From an uncultured Vicinamibacterales bacterium (GTDB lineage Bacteria > Acidobacteriota > Vicinamibacteria > Vicinamibacterales > UBA8438), in assembly GCA_958295905.1 (NCBI GenBank), contig OY282382.1, positions 1,822,001 to 1,886,000 on the forward strand: a DNA stretch of 64,000 bases, read 5' to 3'. Of this stretch, positions 34,567 to 42,474 are shown in pieces. Within the stretch, counting starts at the first letter, position 1. Every line of letters begins with the position of its first letter. The notes under the pieces were generated by a model. It was not told the DNA's origin. It ran no database searches and worked only from the letters and a program-made list of their open reading frames with translations. The position numbers and the translations under genes were made by a program.

Positions 34567-35220
34567 ATGCGTCTCGTCTTCGAGCAGGTTCGGACCGGCG
34601 GCGACCGGAACTTCGGCTATCTGATCGGCGACCGGGAGGCGGGCCGCGGGGTGCTCGTCGACCCCTCGTACTCGCCGGCGGTGCTCGTCGAGCGGGCGGC
34701 GGCACAGGGGCTGACGGTGACCCATATCGTCAACACCCACGGGCATCCGGACCACACCGAGGGCAACGCCGCCGCCGTCGAGCTGACGGGGGCGCCGGTG
34801 GCCGCCCACCCGGCCGCGCCGGAGCCGCCGGGCGTCGTGCTCGCCGACGGGGGCGAGCTGCCCGTGGGGGCGCTCACCCTGACGTGCCTGCACACCCCCG
34901 GTCATTGCGACGACCACCTCGTGCTGTTCGAGCCGACGCACCGCGTGCTCGTCACCGGCGACCTGCTGTTCGTGGGGAAGGTCGGCGGCACGAAGACCGA
35001 GGAGGACGCCCGCACCGAGTGGGCGAGCCTGCAGCGCCTGCTCGACGCGGTTCCGGACGACACCACGGTCTGGCCCGGCCACGACTACGGGGCGCGGCCC
35101 AGCTCCACCATCGGGCTCGAGCGGCAGACCAATCCCTTCCTGACCTGCAGCAACGTCGACGCCTTTCTGCGCCTGCGCGTCGAGTGGCCGGAGTACAAGA
35201 AGCGCATGGGCCTGAAGTAG
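34567..35220 (+). CDS. MBL-fold metallo-hydrolase (glyoxalase II-like)
   Basis: 217 aa. Zinc motif T-H-G-H-P-D-H at about 58-64, then HTPGHCDDHLVLF (third histidine), VTGDLLFVGKVGG (bridging aspartate) and WPGHDYG (last histidine). These are the marks of the hydroxyacylglutathione hydrolase/persulfide dioxygenase branch. It may hydrolyse a glutathione-like thioester or act on persulfides; substrate unresolved. The start ATG 34567 gives the expected beta-strand at once (MRLVFEQVRTGGDRNFGYLIGD). Same direction as the next gene, 47 bp apart. Confidence 0.9.
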   Translation: MRLVFEQVRTGGDRNFGYLIGDREAGRGVLVDPSYSPAVLVERAAAQGLTVTHIVNTHGHPDHTEGNAAAVELTGAPVAAHPAAPEPPGVVLADGGELPVGALTLTCLHTPGHCDDHLVLFEPTHRVLVTGDLLFVGKVGGTKTEEDARTEWASLQRLLDAVPDDTTVWPGHDYGARPSSTIGLERQTNPFLTCSNVDAFLRLRVEWPEYKKRMGLK

Positions 35221-35267
35221 CGCCCAGCCGCCTTTCGTCCCGCGTTGGCCGGGTCGCGGATGGCGCC

Positions 35268-36659
35268 ATGACGAACACGCATCGAATGAACGTGAGCGCC
35301 GCGACCGGCGGATGCCGGGCGTGGTGCTGGGCGGCGGCGTTGGCCGCCGCCGTCGCGTGGGGCCCGGAGGGTGCCGAGCCGGGCGCCGGAGCGGCTTCCG
35401 CGCGCGAGCCGGCCGCGGCCGGCGCCTCGGCGCAGCCGGGCCGGGCCACGACCCCGGGCGGCACCGGCGGCGTGAACGCGCCGGAGACCCTCGACAAGCC
35501 CTACCTCGTGCTGGTGTCGTTCGACGGGTTCCGCCACGACTATCTCGACCGCTACGCCACGCCGAGCTTCGACCGGGTCGCAGCCCGCGGGGTGGCGGCC
35601 GAGGCGCTCGTGCCGGTCTACCCGCCGCTGACGTTCCCCGCCCACTACTCGATCGTCACCGGTCTCCACCCCGAACGCCACGGACTGGTGGGCAACCGCT
35701 TCTACGACCCCGCCCGCGGCGGGGAGTACAACTACCGCGACCCCGCCAGCGTCGCGGACGGCACGTGGTACGGCGGCGAGCCCATCTGGGTGACGGCCGA
35801 GACCCAGGGCATGGTGGCGGCGGCGATGTTGCTGGTCGGCACCGAGGCGGACATCGGCGGGGTGCGGCCCACCTTCTGGACCCGCTACGCCGACCGGGGC
35901 ACGCACCGCGAGCGGGTCGACGGGGTCCTCGACTGGCTGGCCCTGCCGCCCGAGCGCCGCCCCCATCTCGTCACCCTGTACTTCGCGTCGGTGGACGGCG
36001 CCGGCCACCGCACCGGCCCCGCGTCCCCGGCCGTCGCCGAGGCGGTGGAGCGGGTCGACGCCGACCTTGGACGGCTGCTCGACGGCATCGACGCGCTGCC
36101 CCACCGCGCCGCCGTCTCCGTCGTGCTGGTCTCCGACCACGGCATGGCCGAGGCCCGTCCCGATGCGGTGATCGACCTGGACGCGGTCGCCGACCTGCGC
36201 GGCGTCCGCGCCGTGGTCAGCCTGTCCGGCGCCAATCTGTTCGTCCCGGGCGGCGAGGCGCGTGCGCGGGTGGTGCGCGACGACGTCAACGACGGGACCG
36301 GCGGGGGTAACGTCCTCAAGGGCGTGCGCGCCTACTTGCGCAGCGAGGTGCCCGCCGCGCTGCACTACCGCGCCCATCCGCGGATCGGCGATGTGGTGGT
36401 CATCCCCGACCCGGGGGTCACGTTCGACGTGGGGCCGCCGCCGCCGCCCGGCATGCACGGGTGGGACCCCCGTCATCCGGACATGCACGGCATCTTCCTC
36501 GCGTCGGGACCGGACATCCGGCCCGGCCAGCGCATCGGCTCCGTCGACAGCGTCGATCTGTATCCGTTCCTCGCCCGCCTACTGCGTCTCGCCCCGAATC
36601 CCGACGTGGACGGCGGCTTGGCCGCCCTCGCACCGGTGCTCGCGCCGGCAGCACGGTGA
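35268..36659 (+). CDS. Alkaline phosphatase-superfamily nucleotide pyrophosphatase/phosphodiesterase (ENPP-like)
   Basis: 463 aa from ATG 35268. An N-terminal hydrophobic region with Ala/Gly-rich spacer suggests export. The catalytic domain begins KPYLVLVSFDGFRHDYLDRYATPSFD (metal-binding Asp). PPLTFPAHYSIVTGLHPERHGLVGN carries the nucleophile Thr, followed by SVDGAGHRTGP, VSDHGMAEA and MHGIFLASGPDI, with metal-ligand Asp/His residues. This is the ectonucleotide pyrophosphatase pattern. It hydrolyses phosphodiester or pyrophosphate bonds in nucleotides or lipids outside the cytoplasm. Confidence 0.92.
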   Translation: MTNTHRMNVSAATGGCRAWCWAAALAAAVAWGPEGAEPGAGAASAREPAAAGASAQPGRATTPGGTGGVNAPETLDKPYLVLVSFDGFRHDYLDRYATPSFDRVAARGVAAEALVPVYPPLTFPAHYSIVTGLHPERHGLVGNRFYDPARGGEYNYRDPASVADGTWYGGEPIWVTAETQGMVAAAMLLVGTEADIGGVRPTFWTRYADRGTHRERVDGVLDWLALPPERRPHLVTLYFASVDGAGHRTGPASPAVAEAVERVDADLGRLLDGIDALPHRAAVSVVLVSDHGMAEARPDAVIDLDAVADLRGVRAVVSLSGANLFVPGGEARARVVRDDVNDGTGGGNVLKGVRAYLRSEVPAALHYRAHPRIGDVVVIPDPGVTFDVGPPPPPGMHGWDPRHPDMHGIFLASGPDIRPGQRIGSVDSVDLYPFLARLLRLAPNPDVDGGLAALAPVLAPAAR

Positions 36660-36738
36660 AGCGGGCGAGAACCTGCTGATCCCAACCTGGGTTCCAGTCC
36701 CCGCACCGGCACCCGCGCCGGCGGCACGGTGAAGCGGG
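36642..36738 (+). repeat. Short direct repeat around the end of the phosphodiesterase gene
   Basis: GCGCCGGCAGCACGGTGAAG (36642) recurs as GCGCCGGCGGCACGGTGAAG about 73 bp later. It duplicates the last four codons and stop of the gene, a small tandem duplication. Confidence 0.75.
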
Positions 36739-36889
36739 CCGCGGGCCCCGCTCGAGAGGGTGCGTCTCCTCCGCCGTAGAGCGGGTTCCTCGGGGACGCG
36801 GGCGTCGACCAAGCGCGGCCCGGCGACGGTTCCGGGCCCGGGCGCGCGCCGTGGAACCGCCCTGATTTCCGGAGCGCGGGTTGGCGGGA

Positions 36890-37095
36890 GTCCCCCGTTG
36901 CCTTCGAGCGGCGGTGCATCCCGCCTGACGGCGTTGTTCGCCGGTTACTTATGCCCAAGCCGTCGTGATCGGGACGCCGATCGCCCCAACGCCATGAAAC
37001 GTCGAGACATGTTTCGCAGCACAGGCGCCTCCTCACGTTTGGTCAGGCAGGGGCGCTCCTTGCCCGCGGGCGCTCTTCAGCCCGCTGGCGCCATC
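36890..37095 (-). repeat. Dispersed repeat family F (inverted copy)
   Basis: Reverse complement of 13555-13725 (GCCTTCGAGCGGCGGTGCAT, CCTGACGGCGTTGTTCG-CGGTT, GGCGCTCTTCAGCCCGC). It fills most of the gap between the ENPP gene and ku. Confidence 0.65.
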
Positions 37096-37133
37096 GCTGC
37101 TCCCGGGGCGACGCGGGGTTTGGCCAGGGGCTG

Positions 37134-37985
37134 CTATGCCCGCTTGCGCCGCGGCTTCGCGGTCGTCTGCGCGGCGGCGCCGGCTGCCCGCGCCGGCTTC
37201 TTCTTGGCGGCGCTGACGCTGTCGAGGCTCTTCCGCAGCGCGGCCATGAGGTCGACGACCTTCGTCGGCGCCTCCTCTTCCTGCACCACGAACTCCTCGC
37301 CGGCGACCTTGGCGTCGATGATCGAGCGCAGTTCCGCCTGGTACTGGTCCTCGAACTCGCCGAAGTCGATCTCGCCCTCGAAGTTCCCGATGACCTGCCG
37401 GGCCAGGGCGACCTCGGCGTCGTTGGGCTCGTCCGGCACCCGGTCGAGCTCTTCGATGGCGCTCATCCGGCGCACCTCGTTGGCCCGGCGCAGGGTGAAC
37501 ATCACCAGCCCGTTCTCGCGGGGCTGGATGGCCACCGAGTGCTCGCGGCCCGAGAGGGCGAGCTTGCCGATGCCCGCCTTGCCCCGCAGCGCGTTGCGGA
37601 TTACCCCGAAGGCGCCCGCCGCCACGTCGCCGTCGGGGGCCAGGTAGTACGGCTTCTCCACGTACATGGGGTCTATCGAGTCCATGTCGGCGAAACGCTC
37701 GAGGTTGATGATGCGCGTCGACTCGGGGCGCGCCTTGGCGAGGTCCTCCTCGTCGAGCACCACGTAGCGGCCGCGCTCGAATTCGTAGCCCTTGACGATC
37801 TCGGTCTTGTCGATTTCGCGGTCGCAGCTCGGGCACCAGCGCTTCTGATGCAGCCGGGTCTGGCACTCGCCGTGGAGCTGGTTGAAGCGGAGGACGGCGT
37901 CCGCGCTGGTGGCCGGGAAAACCCGCACCGGCACCGTCACGAGACTGATCTTGAGGTGGCCCTTCCAGGTGGGGCGTGCAGCCAT
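37134..37985 (-). CDS. ku: Ku protein (non-homologous end joining)
   Basis: 283 aa. The Ku core starts WKGHLKISLVTVPVRVFPAT and includes FNQLHGECQTRLHQKRWCPSCDREI, a Cys-x2-Cys element, then PYYLAPDGDVAAGAFGVIRNAL and HSVAIQPRENGLVMFTLRRANEVR. It encircles broken DNA ends and recruits LigD. The C-terminal tail is Lys/Ala-rich and basic (AAKKKPARAAGAAAQTTAKPRRKRA), as in other bacterial Ku with DNA-binding extensions. It is divergent from ligD at 38332, with a family-B MITE between them. Confidence 0.95.
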   Translation of the reverse strand: MAARPTWKGHLKISLVTVPVRVFPATSADAVLRFNQLHGECQTRLHQKRWCPSCDREIDKTEIVKGYEFERGRYVVLDEEDLAKARPESTRIINLERFADMDSIDPMYVEKPYYLAPDGDVAAGAFGVIRNALRGKAGIGKLALSGREHSVAIQPRENGLVMFTLRRANEVRRMSAIEELDRVPDEPNDAEVALARQVIGNFEGEIDFGEFEDQYQAELRSIIDAKVAGEEFVVQEEEAPTKVVDLMAALRKSLDSVSAAKKKPARAAGAAAQTTAKPRRKRA

Positions 37986-38113
37986 GTCGACATCTCCCGG
38001 TTCGCCGCGGACACCGCCGGCGGGACTTCCATCTTATCGGTTCGAAGCGCGCGGCAGAACCGCGCGCGGCGCCGAGACCGGCGACGGCGCCGGCCGGCCC
38101 CGCGGCCGGGATT

Positions 38114-38284
38114 GGGTGCACGTCAAGAAAGTGAGACGGCCCCGTTGGGGGTATCTGGCGCGGGCGGCCCCGAGCTGCCCCATCGCGTCGAAGCCCGAAA
38201 GGGCTCGTTCAGGCCGGGAACGGGATCGGAAACCGCCAATCTGGCAGCGACAGGGCGGTCGTCCCACAAATCTGACGTGCACCC
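38114..38284 (+). mobile_element. MITE family B, copy 3, inserted between ku and ligD
   Basis: 171 bp with ends GGGTGCACGTCAAGAAAGTG and CAAATCTGACGTGCACCC. The flanks GCCGGGATT and GCCGGGATC differ at one of nine positions, consistent with a 9-bp target duplication. It shares its interior with copy 2 and its ends with the ISKra4 element at 47578. It occupies most of the shared ku/ligD upstream region. Confidence 0.9.
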
Positions 38285-38331
38285 GCCGGGATCTTCGGTT
38301 TCCGGCGGCGGGCGGGTATGCTGGTTGGCCG

Positions 38332-40551
38332 ATGGGGGCACGAAGGGGTTCCGGCGAAGCGCCCGTCGGGGGGGCTCGGCGGCGCGCCCCGCGGGCCGCG
38401 GCGGAGCCGGGGACGGCCTGGCGCGCGGAAGCGTCGGCTCTGCGTCCGATGCTCGCGGTCTCGGCCGGCGAGTCGACGCACGAACGGCTGCTGCGGCGCG
38501 GCGACCTCGTCTTCGAGCGGAAGTACGACGGCATCCGCGCCCTGATCGAGGTCTCGCCCGGCGCCGGAGCGGGGGACGAGCCGCACGTCCACATCTGGTC
38601 CCGCCTGGGAAACGACAAGACCGAGCAGTTCCCCGAGATCGCGGACGGGCTGGCGGCGCTCGTGGCGGGGCTCTCCCGCCCGATCGTGCTGGACGGCGAG
38701 ATCGTCGCCGTCGACGCGGCGGGCGTCGCGTTGCCGTTTCAGCGTCTTCAGCCCCGCATGCACCGGCGCGGCGGACCCCGCGTGGCGGCGCCCGCCGCCG
38801 CCGCCTTCGTCGTGTTCGACCTGATTCGGGACGGCGGGGAGGACCTGCGCCCGCGGCCCTTCCATGAACGCCGGGGGCGGCTCGCCGGGCTGGTGGAGCC
38901 GGAGGCCGGGGGGGTGGTGCGCCTCGTGCGCAGCCAGTGCGGCGGGGGCGTCGAGCTGCGTGACGAGGCGCTCGCGAACGACTGGGAGGGGCTGATCGTC
39001 AAGGACCCCGCGTCGCGCTATCTGTCGGGCCGCCGCCACCCCGGCTGGCGGAAGCTCAAGTTCGTCCGGCGGCAGGAGTTCGTGGTCGGCGGGTGGACCG
39101 AGGGCCGGTCGTCGCGCCGCGGGTTCGGCGCGCTGCTGGTGGGCTACCATCGCGGCCGCCGGCGCGGCGCCGACCGGCTGATCTACGCGGGGCACGTCGG
39201 GTCCGGGTTCAGCGCGGCGGACCTTGATGCCATCGGCGCCCACGTGCGGGCCATCGCGGCCGACCAATCGCCGTTCGCGGCGGATCCGCCGGCCAACGAA
39301 CCGGCCCACTGGGTCGACCCGAGCCTGGTCGTCGAGGTGAAGTTCACCCGCTGGACGGCCGACGACGTGCTGCTCCATCCCGTGTATCTGGGCGTGCGGG
39401 CCGATACCGCGCCGCAGGATGTGCGCCGCGGGGACGATCGGCGGCGCGGTACCCCGGACCGGGCCCGACCCCAGGCCGCCGACCCCCCGCGGGCGCGGAG
39501 ATCGCGCGCCGTCCGGCCCCGGCCGCCGACGCCGCCCCCGCCCCCGCCGGCCCCGGCCGCCGACCCCGACGTCGACGCGCTCTGCGAGCAGGTCCGCGCG
39601 CTGGAGTCGCGCCGCAGGCGCGGCGTCCTCGTGCTGCCGGACGGGCGGCCGGTCCCGGTCGGCAACCTGCACAAGGTGTTCTGGCCCGGGCCGGGGCTGA
39701 CCAAGGGGGACTTGGTGCGGTTCAACCTGCGGATGTCGCCGTACCTGCTGCCCGTCGTCGCCGACCGCCCCCTCGTCATGAAGCGCTTCCCGAACGGCAT
39801 CGACGGCAAGTGGTTCTACCAGCACCGGTCGCCGGACGAGTTGCCCGACGGGGTCCGCGTGGTGACGGTGCGCGAGAGCCTCGAGCGCGGGGACACCGGT
39901 GTTCCCTACCTCATCGGCGGGACCCTCCAGACCCTGGCGTGGATGGCCCAGCTCGCGGTGATCTCGCAGGACCCGTGGTTCTCGCGGCTTCCCGACGTCG
40001 GGGAGGCGGACTGGGTCGCGCTCGACCTCGACCCGATGCCCGAGGCGCCGTTCAGCCGGGTCGTCGAAGTCGCCTGCTGGCTGCACGACGAACTGGCGCG
40101 GCTCGGCGCGCCGTGCCTGGCCAAGACCTCGGGCGCCTCGGGGCTGCACATCCACATCCCCCTGCCGCCGGGGACGCCCTACGAGGCGGGGATGCTCTTC
40201 TGCCAGATCCTCGCCACCATCGTCGCCTCGCGCTATCCGCGGGCCGCCACCGTCGAGCGCACGGTCCGGCGGCGCGCCGCCGACGCGGTCTACATCGACT
40301 ACCTGCAGAACATCTACGGCAAGACCTTGGCCGCCGCCTACAGCGTCCGCGCCAGCCCCTTCGCGGGGGTGTCGGCGCCCCTGACCTGGGACGAGGTGCA
40401 CGACGGCCTCAAGACCGGCCTCTCGCCGCAGGACTTCACCCTCGTGAACATCTTCGACCGCCTCGCCCGGGTCGGCGACCTGTGGGCGGGGCTGCGGACC
40501 GGTGAACCGGCGGACCTGCGCGCGGTTCTCGCGGGACTCGAGGCCGGCTGA
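38332..40551 (+). CDS. ligD: DNA ligase D (ATP-dependent ligase + polymerase/primase)
   Basis: 739 aa from ATG 38332. The N-terminal ligase domain has adenylation motif F-E-R-K-Y-D-G-I-R (Lys64 nucleophile), WSRLGNDKTEQFPE, LDGEIVAVD, EGLIVKDP and WRKLKF. A Pro-rich linker (about 370-415) leads to a LigD polymerase domain: LHKVFWPG-GLTKGDLVRFN, PLVMKRFPNGIDGKWFYQHR, DWVALDLDPM-EAPF and KTSGASGLHIHIPL. The usual 3'-phosphoesterase domain is not visible. With Ku it repairs double-strand breaks. The order is ligase then polymerase. Confidence 0.95.
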   Translation: MGARRGSGEAPVGGARRRAPRAAAEPGTAWRAEASALRPMLAVSAGESTHERLLRRGDLVFERKYDGIRALIEVSPGAGAGDEPHVHIWSRLGNDKTEQFPEIADGLAALVAGLSRPIVLDGEIVAVDAAGVALPFQRLQPRMHRRGGPRVAAPAAAAFVVFDLIRDGGEDLRPRPFHERRGRLAGLVEPEAGGVVRLVRSQCGGGVELRDEALANDWEGLIVKDPASRYLSGRRHPGWRKLKFVRRQEFVVGGWTEGRSSRRGFGALLVGYHRGRRRGADRLIYAGHVGSGFSAADLDAIGAHVRAIAADQSPFAADPPANEPAHWVDPSLVVEVKFTRWTADDVLLHPVYLGVRADTAPQDVRRGDDRRRGTPDRARPQAADPPRARRSRAVRPRPPTPPPPPPAPAADPDVDALCEQVRALESRRRRGVLVLPDGRPVPVGNLHKVFWPGPGLTKGDLVRFNLRMSPYLLPVVADRPLVMKRFPNGIDGKWFYQHRSPDELPDGVRVVTVRESLERGDTGVPYLIGGTLQTLAWMAQLAVISQDPWFSRLPDVGEADWVALDLDPMPEAPFSRVVEVACWLHDELARLGAPCLAKTSGASGLHIHIPLPPGTPYEAGMLFCQILATIVASRYPRAATVERTVRRRAADAVYIDYLQNIYGKTLAAAYSVRASPFAGVSAPLTWDEVHDGLKTGLSPQDFTLVNIFDRLARVGDLWAGLRTGEPADLRAVLAGLEAG

Positions 40552-40589
40552 GCGGAGAGGGTGGGCGGTAAGTTCCGCACCGTCAGGGG

Positions 40590-40904
40590 CATCCCACGCT
40601 GACGGCGCGTGACGGCCCGCTCCCGATTCGAGGGGGTCGCCACCGTCTTGCCGGCCGGCCGGTGCCGCGTGTGCATGGACGAGGCCGAGATCGCCCGGAA
40701 CATCGAAGATGTCGCCACCGTCTTGCCGGCCGGCCGGCGCCGCGTGAGACCCACGATTCCGAACGTCCGGAGTTCCGACCCCCGTCGAGGACTGGAGAGA
40801 TAGGCTCGGCCATTTGGTGGGACCCCACGATTCCGCACGTCCGGAGCCCCGACAGGACCCGCCACGATTCCGCCTGCGCACGGCGGTGGCGGAGCGTGGG
40901 ATGG
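40590..40904. repeat. MITE family A, copy 5 (rearranged, longer)
   Basis: Starts CATCCCACGCTGACGGCGCG and ends GTGGCGGAGCGTGGGATG. Inside, GTCGCCACCGTCTTGCCGGC occurs twice around an unrelated insert (GTGCATGGACGAGGCCGAGA region), and ACGATTCCG-ACGTCCGGAG also twice. It lies 100 bp upstream of the esterase gene. Confidence 0.85.
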
Positions 40905-41003
40905 TCCTGTCCGCACCGTGACCGTCGTTTACGGTGTACGCTGTCCGGTACCGGTTCGCGGTCGGGTTGCGTTCGTCCCGCCGATTTGAAGAGGAGAGAA
41001 ACG

Positions 41004-41870
41004 ATGCGTCAAGTGTGCTGGGCTTTCCCGGCGGTGCTGCTCGTGATCGGGCCGGGGGCGGCATCCGCCCAGACCGTGGATGCCGGCCGGGGCGGGCTGC
41101 CGCTGCATGTCCCGTCGGGCTACGACGCGGCCGCCCCCGCGCCGCTCATCGTGCTGCTGCACGGTTACACCTCGAGCGGCGCCGGCCAGGACACCTACAT
41201 GCAGGTGAGCGCCCTGAAGGATGCCTACGGGTTCATCCTGGTCGCCCCCGACGGCACCCGGGAGGCCGGCGGCAACCGGCCCCGCTTCTGGAACGCCTCC
41301 GCCGCGTGCTGCAACTTCGGCGGCAGCGAGGTCGACGACGTCGCCTACCTTGCCGGGCTCATCGACGCGATCACGGCCGACTACGCCGTCGACGACAAGC
41401 GGGTCTACCTGTTCGGACATTCGAACGGCGGGTTCATGTCGTACCGCATGGCGCACGAGCACGGGGGCGCCATCGCCGCGATCGCCAGCCTCGCCGGCGC
41501 CGACCAGAGCCGCTCCCGCCCGGCGCCGCCGGAACCCGTGCACGTCCTGCAGATCCACGGCACCGCCGACACCGTAATACCCTACGAAGGCGGGAGCCTC
41601 CGCGGCGAGGCGGTTCCCGGCGCGAAGGCGGGCGTCGAGAACTGGGCCGCCCACAACGGCTGCGCCGCGGCGGGCGTCGACAGCGGCGCCCTTGACCTCG
41701 ACGGCGGGCTCGACGGCCGCGAGACCGACGTCAGGCGCTATACGGACGGCTGCCGCCCCGGAGGGTCGGCGGAACTCTGGACCATCGCCGGAGGCGGGCA
41801 CGTGCCGGCGCTCTCGGCGCAGTTCACCCGGCTGGTCGTCGAGTGGCTGCTGGGGCATCCGAAGCCGTGA
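41004..41870 (+). CDS. Secreted polyhydroxybutyrate depolymerase / feruloyl esterase-like hydrolase (LpqC type)
   Basis: 288 aa from ATG 41004, with AGAGGAGAG upstream. Signal peptide ends ASAQT. Alpha/beta-hydrolase core: APLIVLLHGYTSSG (oxyanion region), NASAACCNFGG, DDVAYLAGLIDAI, then GHSNGGFMSYRMA with the nucleophile serine. LQIHGTADTVIPY has the aspartate, and the C-terminal GGGHVPAL the histidine. Members hydrolyse short-chain esters, PHB oligomers or feruloyl groups outside the cell. Confidence 0.92.
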   Translation: MRQVCWAFPAVLLVIGPGAASAQTVDAGRGGLPLHVPSGYDAAAPAPLIVLLHGYTSSGAGQDTYMQVSALKDAYGFILVAPDGTREAGGNRPRFWNASAACCNFGGSEVDDVAYLAGLIDAITADYAVDDKRVYLFGHSNGGFMSYRMAHEHGGAIAAIASLAGADQSRSRPAPPEPVHVLQIHGTADTVIPYEGGSLRGEAVPGAKAGVENWAAHNGCAAAGVDSGALDLDGGLDGRETDVRRYTDGCRPGGSAELWTIAGGGHVPALSAQFTRLVVEWLLGHPKP

Positions 41871-41942
41871 CGGGCGCCGCGGCACCGGCGGCGGATCCGC
41901 GCCGGGTCCCCAGGGCTTGCCGGCTACCGGTTGACGGCGCCC

Positions 41943-42213
41943 CGCAGGGCGGTGGACAGCGGCACCGTCCGCAGCGTCGAAGTGAAGGTCCGGGCCGCGC
42001 GCGGCGGCGTCCAGGTGGAGAACAACGAATGGTAGCAGGCGTGCCACCTCGGTGATCGGTACTGGCTCTACGTCGTCCTCGACTGCGCGACGCCCGCGCC
42101 GCGGCTCGTCCGGGTGCGGGACCCGTTCTCGAAGCTGCTCGCCGCGAGCCGCGCATCGTTCGCGCACGTCATCTCCATCGCATCGCTGCTGGAGGCCGCG
42201 GAATCAACAGTTG
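41943..42213 (+). pseudogene. Remnant of a DUF3883-domain gene (internal stop)
   Basis: Frame 41943+ reads VEVKVRAARGGVQVENNEW, then TAG (42033-42035), then QACHLGDRYWLYVVLDCATP and PRLVRVRDPFSKLLA. This is the end of a DUF3883 domain, which sits at the C-terminus of large helicase-like proteins in anti-phage loci. There is no start, and the upstream part of the gene is gone. It lies just before a family-C MITE and a DNA methyltransferase, which suggests a decayed defence island. Confidence 0.75.
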
Positions 42214-42333
42214 AAGAAGCTGCCTGCGATCCGGCTCAAGGGCTGGCGACCCGGTCGGGGAAATCGTCTTGGAGCAACTTGGCCGGGAGTCGGGCTGCGC
42301 GCCGGGGCGAGGGCCTGCTGAACCTGATCCGCA

Positions 42334-42450
42334 CTAGGAGTCTGCGCCGCAGAACGATTTTGGCACGATTAGACCCCTGTATATAGTAGTCGTAGATCTT
42401 AAACTCCACTATATGTGGGGGCCTATTTTTCCTGCGGCGCAGACTCCTAG
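42334..42450 (+). mobile_element. MITE family C (IS1182-related), 117 bp
   Basis: Perfect 19-bp inverted ends CTAGGAGTCTGCGCCGCAG. The interior is AT-rich (TGTATATAGTAGTCG, CTCCACTATATGTGG) and differs from the copy at 59312, though the ends are the same. It lies 24 bp before the methyltransferase start and may supply or alter its promoter. Confidence 0.9.
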
Positions 42451-42474
42451 CGGGCGACAGTCGATTTCGAGTTC

